The notes beneath the pieces were generated by a model, which had not been told where the DNA came from, ran no database searches, and worked only from the letters and a program-made list of their open reading frames with translations. From positions 1 through 45,216 of the forward strand of contig NZ_QOWC01000045.1 of NCBI RefSeq assembly GCF_003574465.1: DNA of 45,216 nt, written 5' to 3'. This document shows, one piece after another, positions 8,438 to 16,502 of this stretch. The position numbers were made by a program, and so were the translations under genes. The number at the start of each line of letters is the position of its first letter. Within the stretch, counting starts at the first letter, position 1. The stretch is from Methylobacterium crusticola (GTDB lineage Bacteria; Pseudomonadota; Alphaproteobacteria; Rhizobiales; Beijerinckiaceae).

Positions 8438-9286
8438 TCAGACCGCCTCGACCGGGAAGGTCCGGCTCGGCGACACGAACTCGTCCTGGGCCGCGACCGT
8501 CAGGATCTCGCGCGAGCCGGCCTCCGCGGTGCGGCGCAGCAGGCCGAACACCGAGGCCGCGGCGGCCCCGAGCGCCTCGCCCGCCGAGCGGCTGCGGGCG
8601 TAGTGGACCAGGAACAGGGCGGCCGTGGCGTCGCCCGCCCCGTTGACGCTGAGCGAGAGCCGCGGCGTGCGCAGGCGCCAGACGGTGCCGCCCTCGGCGG
8701 CCAGCATGTCGATGCTGTCGGGCGGCGTCTCGGCGGTGTGGAGCGAGGTCACCAGCACCACCCGCGGTCCCGTCGCCTGCACGGCCGCGACCGCGCGCTT
8801 GGCGTCCGCCAGGGTGCGGCTCGGCGTGCCCGCCAGGTAGTCGAGTTCGAACTGGTTCGGGGTGATCAGGTCGGCGGCCGGCACCGCCCGGTCGCGCATG
8901 AATTCCGGCACGCCCGGGCGCACGAACACGCCGCGGCCGACATCCCCGATGACCGGATCGCAGCAGTAGAGCGCCGCCGGGTTGGCCGCCCGCACCCGCG
9001 CCACCGCCGCCAGGATGGCGCCGCCGATGTCGGCCGAGCCCATGTAGCCGGACAGGACCCCGTCGCAGGAGGGCAGCACGCCGCGCTCGGCGATGCCCTC
9101 GACCAGTTCCTCGATCGCCGCGCCGTCGAACACCCGGCCGCGCCAGGCGCCGTAGCCCGTGTGGTTCGAGAACTGCACGGTGTGGATCGGCCAGACCTCG
9201 ACGCCCAGGCGCTGCATCGGGAACACCGCCGAGGTGTTGCCGACATGCCCGTAGGCGACGTGGGACTGGATCGACAGGACGTTCAT
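8438..9286 (-). CDS. pdxY: Pyridoxal kinase PdxY
   Basis: 282 aa, typical length. [20 protein letters not shown] is the ribokinase-fold pyridoxal-kinase N-terminus; [20 protein letters not shown] and HTGYG follow as in PdxY/PdxK proteins; [12 protein letters not shown] and the anion-hole/catalytic Asp motif [11 protein letters not shown] are intact. It phosphorylates pyridoxal (and probably related vitamers) with ATP in the cytoplasmic salvage route to pyridoxal phosphate. GAGG lies about 9 nt upstream of the ATG. A dispersed TAGAGC repeat sits 40 bp upstream. Downstream is the 15-bp repeat tract and then the phzF/NUDIX pair on the same strand, which may share its transcript. Confidence 0.93.
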   Translation of the reverse strand: MNVLSIQSHVAYGHVGNTSAVFPMQRLGVEVWPIHTVQFSNHTGYGAWRGRVFDGAAIEELVEGIAERGVLPSCDGVLSGYMGSADIGGAILAAVARVRAANPAALYCCDPVIGDVGRGVFVRPGVPEFMRDRAVPAADLITPNQFELDYLAGTPSRTLADAKRAVAAVQATGPRVVLVTSLHTAETPPDSIDMLAAEGGTVWRLRTPRLSLSVNGAGDATAALFLVHYARSRSAGEALGAAAASVFGLLRRTAEAGSREILTVAAQDEFVSPSRTFPVEAV

Positions 9287-9325
9287 CGCGGGGCACCTCG
9301 ACGGATCGCGCCGGTCCACGATCCC

Positions 9326-9359
9326 TAGAGCGATTTGCCGCGCGGAGGAAACCGGTTCG
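9326..9359. repeat. Dispersed extragenic repeat, copy 1
   Basis: 34 bp beginning TAGAGC and ending GGAAACCGGTTCG. It matches the element at 32146-32179 without gaps, including TAGAGC, TTT, CCGCG and GGAAACCGGT at identical spacing. From general familiarity this resembles a short intergenic repeat common in Rhizobiales genomes. It lies in the gap between the divergent pdxY and dedA genes. Confidence 0.75.
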
Positions 9360-9520
9360 TCGCCGCCACGGCGACACCGCGGGGGCACGGCGACACGATC
9401 GAAGGCCCGGGGCCGCTCCGAGCGACGCGGGCCGGCGGGCGCGGCGATTGCGCGGGCGGACCGCTTGCCCCGCGCCCTGCGCCGCCCACATGTCGCGGAG
9501 GCTGACGCGGTCAAGGTTCC

Positions 9521-10045
9521 ATGGATTTCGAGACGCTGCGCACGACGGTCCTGGACTTCCTGCGCGACCACCAGGCCTGGGCACCCGCCGTCACCGGGAT
9601 CATCGCGTTCTGCGAATCCCTCGCGGTGCTGTCGCTGCTCGTCCCGGCGACCGTGATCCTGCTCGGCATCGGGGCCTTGATCGGGGCCGGCGGGCTGCCC
9701 TTCTGGCCGGTGATGCTCGGCGCCGCCCTCGGGGCGATCCTCGGGGACTGGCTCTCCTACGAGATCGGCCGCTACTTCCAGGAGGGCACCAAGCGGATCT
9801 GGCCGCTCACCCGCTACCCCGGGATGGTCGAGAAGGGCGAGGCGTTCTGCCGGCGCTGGGGGGCCTGGGGCATCTTCCTCGGCCGGTTCGTGGGCCCGGC
9901 CCGGGCGGTGGTGCCCCTGGTCGCCGGCGTGGCCGCGCTGCCCCGGCTGCCGTTCCAGGTCGCCAACCTCACCTCGGCCTTCGTCTGGGCCTTCGTCTGG
10001 CTCGCCCCGGGGGCGGGCCTCCTCGGCGTCCTGCGCCCGTCCTAG
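9521..10045 (+). CDS. DedA family membrane protein
   Basis: 174 aa, a little shorter than most DedA proteins. Hydrophobic segments at about 20-50 and 60-75, and two C-terminal ones. The family landmarks are visible: FCESLAVLSLLVPATVILL (the E...P re-entrant segment), GDWLSYEIGRYFQ, and FLGRFVGPARAVVPLVAG with the conserved Arg/Pro. DedA/SNARE-associated proteins have been linked to lipid-carrier flipping and membrane homeostasis; the specific role here is not shown. A hairpin follows directly after the stop. Divergent from pdxY. Confidence 0.88.
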   Translation: MDFETLRTTVLDFLRDHQAWAPAVTGIIAFCESLAVLSLLVPATVILLGIGALIGAGGLPFWPVMLGAALGAILGDWLSYEIGRYFQEGTKRIWPLTRYPGMVEKGEAFCRRWGAWGIFLGRFVGPARAVVPLVAGVAALPRLPFQVANLTSAFVWAFVWLAPGAGLLGVLRPS

Positions 10046-10068
10046 GGGCCGGGATCGCGGCCCGGCCC
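10046..10068 (+). terminator. Hairpin after dedA
   Basis: GGGCCGGG (10046-10053) and CCCGGCCC (10061-10068) form an 8-bp stem with a 7-nt loop, starting right after the dedA TAG. No U-run follows, so termination may be weak or need Rho. Confidence 0.45.
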
Positions 10069-10136
10069 GGGCGCCGCCGCCGCGGCGGCCCCGGCCTGGG
10101 CGCCCTGCCGCGGCCGTGGGCCGGGGGCCTGGTCCC

Positions 10137-11144
10137 TCACCCCATGGCGCGCTTGATGAAGCGGTCCTCGACGGTGGCGGCGAGGTCGATCCGGGCGCCC
10201 TGCAGTTCCGGATCGAGGGTGCGGACGAGGTCGAGCACGCTCGCCATGCCCTCCTGCGTGGAGATGCCGGTGCGGGAGTAACTCTCGAGCGAATTCTTCA
10301 CTGCCTGCACGTAGAGCGCGCGGTCGCCGAAATGGTAGGCCGGCGGGACCGTGTCGGCGATCTCCTCCGGGGTCGCGGAGGCCAGCCACTTCAGCGACTT
10401 GGCGAAGGCGTTGACGACCCGCTGGGTCGCCGCGGCGTGGTGCTCGATCCAGTCCTGCTTGGTGTAGACCACGGCCGCCGGGTTGGGGCCGCCGAACAGC
10501 GCCCGGGTGCCGGCCTCCGTGCGGGTGTCGACCAGCACCGCGATGTCGCCGTCCGCCTCCAGCTTGGCGATCACCGGGTCGAGGTGGGAGACCGCGTCGA
10601 TCTCGCCCTTCTTCATCGCCGCGATGGCGCCGGCGCCGCCCCCGATGCCGATGAGGGCGGCGTCCGTCGCCTTCAGGCCGGCCTTGATCATCGCGTACTG
10701 CACCGCGAGGGCCGTCGAGGAGCCCGGCGCCGTGACGCCGATCTTCCGGCCCTTGAGGTCGGCCGCCGACTTCACGGTGCCGGCGAGGTCCTTGCGCACC
10801 GCGATCACGATGGCGGGATAGCGGCCGAGCTCGCACACCGCCCGCACGTCCTGGCCCTTGGCCTGCATCCGGATCGTGTGCTCGTAGGCGCCCGTGACCA
10901 CGTCCACCGAGCCGCCGATCAGGGCCTGGAGCGAGCGCGCGCCGCCGCCGAAATCGTTGATGTCGGCCTCGACGCCCTCCTCCTTGAAGTAGCCCTTCCG
11001 CTCCGCGATGGTCAGCGGCAGGTAGTAGAGCAGGGGCTTGCCGCCGACGCCGATCCGGATCTTGACGGTCTCGGCCGCGCGGGCCGGGGCGGGGCCGAGG
11101 GCGAGCGCCGCGGCGGCGCCGGCGAGGAAGCTGCGGCGTTCCAT
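10137..11144 (-). CDS. ABC transporter substrate-binding protein, NMT1/TauA-SsuA-like
   Basis: 335 aa periplasmic protein. MERRSFLAGAAAALALGPAP is a twin-arginine-like export signal with cleavage after ARA. The mature part is a type-2 binding fold of the NitT/TauT family: YYLPLTIAERKGYFKEEGVE, then GARSLQALIGGSVDVVTGAY, DLKGRKIGVTAPGSSTALAV and the hinge-side AIAAMKKGEIDAVSHLDPVI. Family members bind sulfonates, nitrate, taurine or pyrimidine precursors, so the ligand is open. It is the third gene of the unit ATPase (12936-12049), permease (12011-11223), this protein; a 78-bp gap precedes it. Confidence 0.9.
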   Translation of the reverse strand: MERRSFLAGAAAALALGPAPARAAETVKIRIGVGGKPLLYYLPLTIAERKGYFKEEGVEADINDFGGGARSLQALIGGSVDVVTGAYEHTIRMQAKGQDVRAVCELGRYPAIVIAVRKDLAGTVKSAADLKGRKIGVTAPGSSTALAVQYAMIKAGLKATDAALIGIGGGAGAIAAMKKGEIDAVSHLDPVIAKLEADGDIAVLVDTRTEAGTRALFGGPNPAAVVYTKQDWIEHHAAATQRVVNAFAKSLKWLASATPEEIADTVPPAYHFGDRALYVQAVKNSLESYSRTGISTQEGMASVLDLVRTLDPELQGARIDLAATVEDRFIKRAMG

Positions 11145-11222
11145 CTCAGGGGGTTCCTCTCGTTTCTGGGATTCCGGCGGTCGACCGGATCCCGGGGGGC
11201 TCCGGGCCGCCGGGCCGGCTCC

Positions 11223-12011
11223 CTAGCCCGGGCCGCCCGAGGCCTGCGGGCGCCAGACCAGGAGCCGGTTCTCGATCAGGGTGACGACCGTGTCGATGAC
11301 GATCACGAACACGGTGAGGATCAGCATGCCGGCGAACACGCCCGTGACGTCGAACACGCTCTCGGCCTCGTGGATCTTGTAGCCGAGCCCCGCCGAGGAG
11401 CCGAGATACTCCCCCACCACGGCGCCGACCAGCGCGAAGCCGACCGCGGTGTGCAGCGAGGAGAACATCCAGGTGAGCGCCGAGGGCCAGTAGACGTGCC
11501 GCAGGAGCCCGCGCTCGTTCATGCCGAGCATGCGGGCGTTGTTCAGCACCACCGGGCTCACCTCGCGCACGCCCTGGTAGACGTTGAAGAACACGATGAA
11601 GAACACGAGCGTGAAGCCGAGCGCCACCTTCGACCAGATGCCGAGCCCGAACCAGAGCGCGAAGATCGGCGCCAGCACCACGCGGGGCAGGGCGTTGGCG
11701 GCCTTGATGTAGGGGTCGAACACCGCGGCGAGCAGGGCGTTGCGGGCGAACAGGAAGCCGAACGCGATCCCGCCCGCGGCCCCCGTCACGAAGGCCAGCA
11801 CGGTCTCCTGCAGGGTGATCCAGAGGTGGCCCCAGATCTCCGGGTTCGTCATCTCGGCCCAGGTCCGCGCCAGCACCGCGACCGGGGTCGAGAAGAAGAA
11901 CTGGATCTGCTTGGGCGCGCCGAGCACGGGATAGACGGTGAGCACGTGCCAGACCGCGAAGCCGGCGAGGCCGACGAGGATCTGGAGCGCGAGCAGGCCG
12001 AGGCGGTTCAC
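11223..12011 (-). CDS. ABC transporter permease, SsuC/TauC-like
   Basis: 262 aa inner-membrane permease with about six spans. The EAA-type cytoplasmic loop is present as the stretch from FNNARMLG-like ARMLGMNERGLLRHVYWPSA, and the C-terminal GAVVGEYLGSSAGLGYKIHE matches the BPD-transport inner-membrane family of sulfonate/nitrate systems. The start is a GTG. It lies 37 bp after the ATPase gene and 78 bp before the binding-protein gene on the same strand, giving a complete importer. Confidence 0.92.
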   Translation of the reverse strand: MNRLGLLALQILVGLAGFAVWHVLTVYPVLGAPKQIQFFFSTPVAVLARTWAEMTNPEIWGHLWITLQETVLAFVTGAAGGIAFGFLFARNALLAAVFDPYIKAANALPRVVLAPIFALWFGLGIWSKVALGFTLVFFIVFFNVYQGVREVSPVVLNNARMLGMNERGLLRHVYWPSALTWMFSSLHTAVGFALVGAVVGEYLGSSAGLGYKIHEAESVFDVTGVFAGMLILTVFVIVIDTVVTLIENRLLVWRPQASGGPG

Positions 12012-12048
12012 GGGCGGGTCTCCGGGGTGGGGGCGGCGCGGCGCGGGC

Positions 12049-12936
12049 TCACGCCGGCCCGCTCGCGTAGGCGCGCGAGACCTCGACCCTGAGGCACGCC
12101 CAGATCTCCTTGTAGAGGGCGTGGAAGAGCGGCTCGAGGCGGATCTCGCTGATGTCGCGCGGGCGGGGCAGCGGCACCGGGTACGCGCCGACGATCCGGG
12201 CCGCCGGACCGGCCGAGAGCACGATCACCCGGTCGGCGAGCGCGATCGCCTCCTCGAGGTCGTGGGTGACGAACATCACGGCCTTGCGGTTGGCCGCCCA
12301 CAGCTCCAGCAGCAGGTTGCCCATGATCTGCCGGGTCTGCGCGTCGAGGGGCCCGAAGGGCTCGTCCATCAGCAGGATCTCGGGATCGCGGATCAGCATC
12401 TGGGCCAGCGCCACGCGCTTGCGCTGCCCGCCCGAGAGCATGTGGGGGTAGCGGTCGACGAAGGCCGAGAGCCCGACCCGGGCGAGCCAGTCCCGGGCCC
12501 GGCTCAGGGCCTCGCGGCGCGGGACGCCCTGCGGCTCCAGCGCCACCGCGACGTTGTCGAGGGCGGTCTTCCACGGCATCAGGGCGTCGGCCTGGAAGAG
12601 GTAGCCGGCCCGGCCGTTGAGGCCCGTGAGGGCGGCGTCGAACACCGCGACCTGCCCGGCCGCCGGCTTGAGCAGGCCGGCGGCGGCGTTGAGCAGCGTC
12701 GACTTGCCTGAGCCCGTGGGCCCGACCACGGCGACGAACTCGCCCGGCATCACCCCGAGGTCGATGCCCTCGACCGCGACGTAGCGCTCGCCCCCCTTCA
12801 GGCTGAACGCGATGGCGACGCCGTCGAGCCGCACCGCGGTGGCGTCCCGCGCGACCGCCGTCCCCCCGACGAGGCGGACGCCCCGGCCGTCCTTGCGGCC
12901 GCCCTTGCGTCCCTCGGCGAAGCCCTGCTGGCTCAT
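12049..12936 (-). CDS. ABC transporter ATP-binding protein, SsuB/TauB-like
   Basis: 295 aa. Walker A GPTGSGKST at 72-80, Q-loop YLFQADALMPWK, signature LSGGQRKR at 167, Walker B ILLMDEPFGPLD with Glu192, and H-loop VTHDLEEA: all intact. The QADALMPW and DNVAVALEPQGVPR stretches are typical of the nitrate/sulfonate/taurine subfamily. The ATG at 12936 is chosen because GGGAGGAGAG lies just upstream; an in-frame start 51 bp earlier lacks this. An unusual Gly/Arg/Lys-rich N-terminus of about 30 residues precedes the domain. First gene of the three-gene importer. Confidence 0.93.
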   Translation of the reverse strand: MSQQGFAEGRKGGRKDGRGVRLVGGTAVARDATAVRLDGVAIAFSLKGGERYVAVEGIDLGVMPGEFVAVVGPTGSGKSTLLNAAAGLLKPAAGQVAVFDAALTGLNGRAGYLFQADALMPWKTALDNVAVALEPQGVPRREALSRARDWLARVGLSAFVDRYPHMLSGGQRKRVALAQMLIRDPEILLMDEPFGPLDAQTRQIMGNLLLELWAANRKAVMFVTHDLEEAIALADRVIVLSAGPAARIVGAYPVPLPRPRDISEIRLEPLFHALYKEIWACLRVEVSRAYASGPA

Positions 12937-13102
12937 GCCGTGCTCTCCTCCCGCGCCGGCCGTCGGGCGTCGCGGCGCTGTTCTCAAGCCGTTGCGCCGA
13001 CGGACCGGTTCCGCCGGCGCGCCCGTGCCGGCCGGCGCCGGGCGCCGGGACGGCGGCCGGGTGCCGGCGCGGCGCCGAATGTCTGCGAGCGGACGCGGGA
13101 GA

Positions 13103-13381
13103 TCAACCGGTTCCTTCGCGGCGGGACGCCGCTCCGCCTCGCCCGGCCGCCCGCCCGGGCCCGCTCCCGCGGGGCGCGAGGCCGCGCCAGAGGTGCCAGG
13201 CGACGAGGCCGAGGGGCAGGCTCAGGGTCGCCCACGACACCACCCAGCCGGTGCCCTCGAAGAACAGGGCGCTCGCGAGCCCGACCAGGGTGGCCGCGCC
13301 GACGAGGAGCGGCGCCCCGAACACCGTCCGCCAGGTGGCGGGGCGCCGGGCGCGCGCGGACGCCGCGCGCCGGGCGCTCAT
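13103..13381 (-). CDS. Small membrane protein coupled to PepSY protein
   Basis: 92 aa. Two hydrophobic segments (about residues 22-41 FGAPLLVGAATLVGLASALF and 45-65 GWVVSWATLSLPLGLVAWHL) flanked by Arg-rich ends. Its ATG overlaps the PepSY gene's TGA by 4 nt (ATGA), so the two proteins are translated together and probably form a complex. No family is recognised; small two-span proteins at this position next to PepSY/siderophore-reductase-like proteins are common, which suggests an accessory part in iron handling. That link is inference. Confidence 0.7.
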   Translation of the reverse strand: MSARRAASARARRPATWRTVFGAPLLVGAATLVGLASALFFEGTGWVVSWATLSLPLGLVAWHLWRGLAPRGSGPGRAAGRGGAASRREGTG

Positions 13382-14508
13382 GCGGAGGCGGCGCCGGCCG
13401 CCGGGACGGCCCGCGCCGGCGCCGGCCGGCGCCGCCGCGACCACCAGAGGTAGAGGCCGCTGCCCAGGACCACGATGGTGACGAGGTCGAGGAGCGCCCA
13501 GATCACCTTCATGGGCATCCCGCCGTAATCGCCGAAATGCAGCGGCTGGGAGACCAGGAGCGTGGTGAGGTACCAGGGCAGGCGGCTCGTGTCGGCGACG
13601 GCGCCGGTCTCCCCGTCGAGGAGCACCGGCTGGAGCAGCCGCGCCGTGAAGGGCGCGGTGCCGCGCAGGAAGACCCCGTAATGGTGGGAGGTGGAGAACG
13701 GCGTGCCCGGGAAGGCGATGAAGCCCGGCGTCATCCCGGGCGCCGCCTCCCTGGCCCGCGCCACCGCGGCGTCCAGGGAGGCGAGGCGCGCCGGCGCCGG
13801 CCCCGCGTGGGCGGCGATCATCCGGCCGAGCTCCGTCGCCTTCCAGTGGTTGATCATCGGCTCGGACAGGGTGTTGATCACCCCGGTCGCCCCCACCACG
13901 GTGAGCCAGGCCACCGTGACGATGCCGAGGAGGTTGTGGAGGTCGAGCCACACCACCCGGCGCGCCCGCTCGGGCCGGACGGTCCCGAACGGCAGCCGCC
14001 GGGTGAAGGGCCAGTACAGCACCGCCCCGGACACGATCGCCGCGACGAGGAGCGTGCCCATCGCCCCCAGGAACAGCTTGCCGGGCAGCCTGGCGTACAG
14101 GTCGACGTGGAGCCGCAGCATCACCCCCATGAAGGCGCTGCCGGGCGGCCCGAGGCGCCGCGCGGTGTTGGCGTCGTAGACCGAGCTGACGGAGGCGTTC
14201 GGGTGCGAGCCCGCGGCGTCGTTGAGGATCACGAACACCGCGTCGGGCTCGTGCAGGTCCCAGCCGAGGTACTGGATCACCTTGCCGGGATGGTCGGCGA
14301 GGGCCGCCGCCGCGATGCGGTCGGTCGAGGCCCGGGCCTGCCCGGGCCGCACGGCGGCGGGACCCGCGCTCGCGCCGACCCACTCGTCGATCTCGTGCTG
14401 GAAGATCAGCGGCAGGCCGGTCAGGCACAGGAGCAGCATGAACAGGGTCGAGACGAGGCTCGTCCACTTGTGCACGAAGGCCCAGGCGCGGATGCGCGAC
14501 GCGGTCAT
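13378..14508 (-). CDS. PepSY-associated transmembrane protein
   Basis: 376 aa inner-membrane protein. Four spans: near residues 10-30 (HKWTSLVSTLFMLLLCLTGL), about 125-145, about 180-205 and about 340-365 (VIWALLDLVTIVVLGSGLYL). Between the first two lies the PepSY region (ADHPGKVIQYLGWDLHEPDA); the conserved membrane His of HKW, LHVDLYA and DLHNLLGI match the iron-uptake/PiuB-like PepSY family, thought to move electrons or act on ferric siderophores. The ATG is chosen at MTASRIRAW with GAGG just upstream; the open frame upstream is Arg/Pro-rich shadow sequence. Overlaps the next gene by 4 nt. An AT-rich patch upstream likely holds its promoter. Confidence 0.88.
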   Translation of the reverse strand: MTASRIRAWAFVHKWTSLVSTLFMLLLCLTGLPLIFQHEIDEWVGASAGPAAVRPGQARASTDRIAAAALADHPGKVIQYLGWDLHEPDAVFVILNDAAGSHPNASVSSVYDANTARRLGPPGSAFMGVMLRLHVDLYARLPGKLFLGAMGTLLVAAIVSGAVLYWPFTRRLPFGTVRPERARRVVWLDLHNLLGIVTVAWLTVVGATGVINTLSEPMINHWKATELGRMIAAHAGPAPARLASLDAAVARAREAAPGMTPGFIAFPGTPFSTSHHYGVFLRGTAPFTARLLQPVLLDGETGAVADTSRLPWYLTTLLVSQPLHFGDYGGMPMKVIWALLDLVTIVVLGSGLYLWWSRRRRPAPARAVPAAGAASA

Positions 14509-14846
14509 CCCCGGGCGGTCCTCAGGCGGCGGCGCCCGGGCGGGCGGCGATGCCCCCCGGGTCCTCGACGCGGGGGGCTGCGGGGCCCGCGGCCTCGTCG
14601 CACGGGGCGGGGGCTGCGGCCGGCGTAGATTTGAATCGTCCCAAAGTATTGATTTTCCAGCGATTTGCCGCCGACTGCTACGGCCGGCCGGGGCGTCGCG
14701 CAAGAGTTCTCGCGCAAGGGCTGCCGTGCAAGGAGCCGGGTCCCGCGCAAAGACCGCCGGCGCCCCGCTCCGGACCCGCGACCGACGGACGCCCCCGATC
14801 CCCGCGACGCCTCCCGCAGGTGACAATTCCGGCGCGACCTGCTCCG
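14509..14846. promoter_or_regulatory. Divergent control region with AT-rich patch
   Basis: 338 bp between the divergent PepSY and mmcB starts with no supported gene. Positions about 14628-14680 are strikingly AT-rich for this genome (TTTGAATCG, AAAGTATTGATTTTCC, AGCGATTTGCC), the place where promoters of one or both genes would be expected. I cannot identify a Fur, Irr or RirA site with confidence. Confidence 0.4.
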
Positions 14847-15383
14847 ATGCCGTTCCCGATTCGGTCCCGCGCCACCCCCGATTCCGCGATCTCCACAGCC
14901 TTGTCCGCCGCCGTCGCCCTCTCGCTGCCCCTCGACCGCCGCCAGTCGCCGACCGCCCTCGGCGTGCAGCGCGGGGTCCGGCGCCTGTTCGCCGCGCTCG
15001 GGCACGTCACGATCCCCGAATTCACCCTGGCCAACGGGCGGCGGGCCGACCTGATCGCGCTCGGCCCGTGCGGCAAGCTGACGATCATCGAGATCAAGTC
15101 CAGCGTCGCCGACTTCCGGGCCGACCGGAAATGGCCGGATTACCGCGACTTCTGCGACCGCTTCTACTTCGCGGTGCCGGAGAGCCTGCCCACCGCGATC
15201 CTGCCCGAGGATACGGGCCTCATCGTCGCCGACGCGTTCGCGGCCGCGATCCTGCGCGACCCGCCCGAGCACCCCCTCGCCGGCGCCCGCCGCAAGGCCG
15301 TGACCCTGCGCTTCGCCCACGCGGCGGCGGGCCTGCTGCACGCGCTCGCCGATCCGGGCTCGATCCGCGAGGGAAGCCTCTGA
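14847..15383 (+). CDS. mmcB: MmcB family DNA repair nuclease-fold protein
   Basis: 178 aa. MmcB proteins have a PD-(D/E)XK nuclease-like core: here RRADLIAL with Asp68, then KLTIIEIKSS with Glu82 and Lys84, followed by the family's DFRADRKWPDYRDFCDRFYF and AVP stretches. In Caulobacter MmcB is an SOS-induced protein needed for resistance to mitomycin C; whether it cuts DNA is, to my knowledge, inferred from the fold. The start at MPFPIRSR is the most plausible ATG before the conserved region. Convergent with the LysR gene at 15444. Confidence 0.88.
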   Translation: MPFPIRSRATPDSAISTALSAAVALSLPLDRRQSPTALGVQRGVRRLFAALGHVTIPEFTLANGRRADLIALGPCGKLTIIEIKSSVADFRADRKWPDYRDFCDRFYFAVPESLPTAILPEDTGLIVADAFAAAILRDPPEHPLAGARRKAVTLRFAHAAAGLLHALADPGSIREGSL

Positions 15384-15407
15384 GGGGGCCGCCCGGACGG
15401 GCCGCAG

Positions 15408-15432
15408 GGCGGGGACCCCGCGGCACCCCGCC
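15408..15432. terminator. GC hairpin between mmcB and lysR
   Basis: GGCGGGG (15408-15414) and CCCCGCC (15426-15432) form a 7-bp stem with an 11-nt loop in the 60-bp gap between two convergent genes. It could serve both directions. No U-run on either side. Confidence 0.35.
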
Positions 15433-15443
15433 GGCCCGCGGCC

Positions 15444-16340
15444 TCACAGGCCTCTCGCCCGCGCGGTGACCAGCGCCACGAAGGCCTCCACCACGGCCCG
15501 CGCCTCCGCGGGCCGGCTCACGAGGCTCATCTCGGCGAAGGGCCCCCCGCCGGCGATCGGCCGGTAGGTCACCCCTTGCGTGCGGATGTGGCTCATCGAG
15601 GCGGGCACGATGGAGATGCCGATGCCCGCCGCGATCAGGTTCACGGTCGAGGCCATCTGCGGCGCCTCCTGGCCGACCACGGGGCTGAAGCCCGCGTCCC
15701 GGCAGGCGCCGACGATGGAATCGTAGAGGCCGCGGCCGTTGCGGCGCGGGTAGAGGATGAAGGTCTCGCCCGCGAGCGCGGCGAGCGGCAGGGCCGCCTC
15801 CGGCCCCGCCAGCCGGTGGCCGGCCGGCAGGGCCACCACCATCGGCTCCCGGAAGAGCAGGTGCCGCGTCAGGTGCCCGGTCTCGCCCTCGGCGGGGCGC
15901 AGGAAGGCGACGTCGAGGCGGCGCAGCCGGAACAGCTCGAGGAGGTTGGCGGTGTTGTCCTCCAGGAGGTTCACCTCGACGTCCGGCGAGGCGGCGCGGT
16001 AGTCGCGGATCGTCCCGGTCACGAAGGGGTTGAAGGACGCCGAGGCGGTGAAGCCGATCCGGATCGAGCCGATCTCGCCCCGGGCCGCCCGCCGGGCGCT
16101 GACCAGCGCGGTCTCGGTCATCGCCAGGATCTCGCGGGCGTCGCGGGCGAGCCGCTGCCCGGCCTCGGTCAGGCTGACGCTGCGGGCCGAGCGCTGGAAC
16201 AGGGGCGCGCCGACCTCGCGCTCGAGCTGCTGGATCTGCTGGCTCAGGGGCGGCTGGGCGATGCCGAGCCGGGCCGCGGCCCGGGTGAAGTGGAGCTCTT
16301 CCGCCACCGCCAGGAAGTAGCGCAGGTGCCGCAGTTCCAT
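15444..16340 (-). CDS. LysR family regulator, divergent from the Liv-type unit
   Basis: 298 aa. Helix-turn-helix at residues 1-60: MELRHLRYFLAVAEELHFTR, AARLGIAQPPLSQQIQQLE, PLFQRSARSVSLTEAG. The effector domain (from about 90) includes GSIRIGFTASASFNPFV and MASTVNLIAAGIGISIVPAS, as in the BenM/CatM/CbbR-like subgroup that responds to aromatic or organic-acid ligands. It reads away from the 16503-23540 catabolic unit, sharing its 160-bp upstream region, and is therefore the likely regulator of that unit. Confidence 0.9.
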   Translation of the reverse strand: MELRHLRYFLAVAEELHFTRAAARLGIAQPPLSQQIQQLEREVGAPLFQRSARSVSLTEAGQRLARDAREILAMTETALVSARRAARGEIGSIRIGFTASASFNPFVTGTIRDYRAASPDVEVNLLEDNTANLLELFRLRRLDVAFLRPAEGETGHLTRHLLFREPMVVALPAGHRLAGPEAALPLAALAGETFILYPRRNGRGLYDSIVGACRDAGFSPVVGQEAPQMASTVNLIAAGIGISIVPASMSHIRTQGVTYRPIAGGGPFAEMSLVSRPAEARAVVEAFVALVTARARGL

Positions 16341-16502
16341 ATGCTCAACGTCTCGACCACGGCAGAACTATATATTGGACAGCCGCCGCGCGCGACCGCA
16401 TGATCGCCGCGATGCCGGCCGGAAGCGCCGGCGTCGCGGCCAGGCTCCCACGCCACCCTTCAGAGGAGCCGGCCGCAGCGCGAGCGCGAGGGAGGAATGC
16501 TC
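16341..16502. promoter_or_regulatory. Shared control region, LysR / Liv-type unit
   Basis: Divergent intergenic region. An AT-rich core at 16366-16376 (AACTATATATT) sits 26-36 bp from the LysR start and is the natural place for a LysR-controlled promoter; -10-like hexamers can be read on both strands (TATATT plus, TATAGT minus), but -35 matches are poor. GGAGG at 16491-16495 is the ribosome-binding site for the gene starting at 16503. Confidence 0.45.

Noticed and set aside
7557..9584. 675-codon minus frame across pdxY and phzF-like genes
   Set aside because: Out of frame with the two recognisable enzymes and without any family motif.
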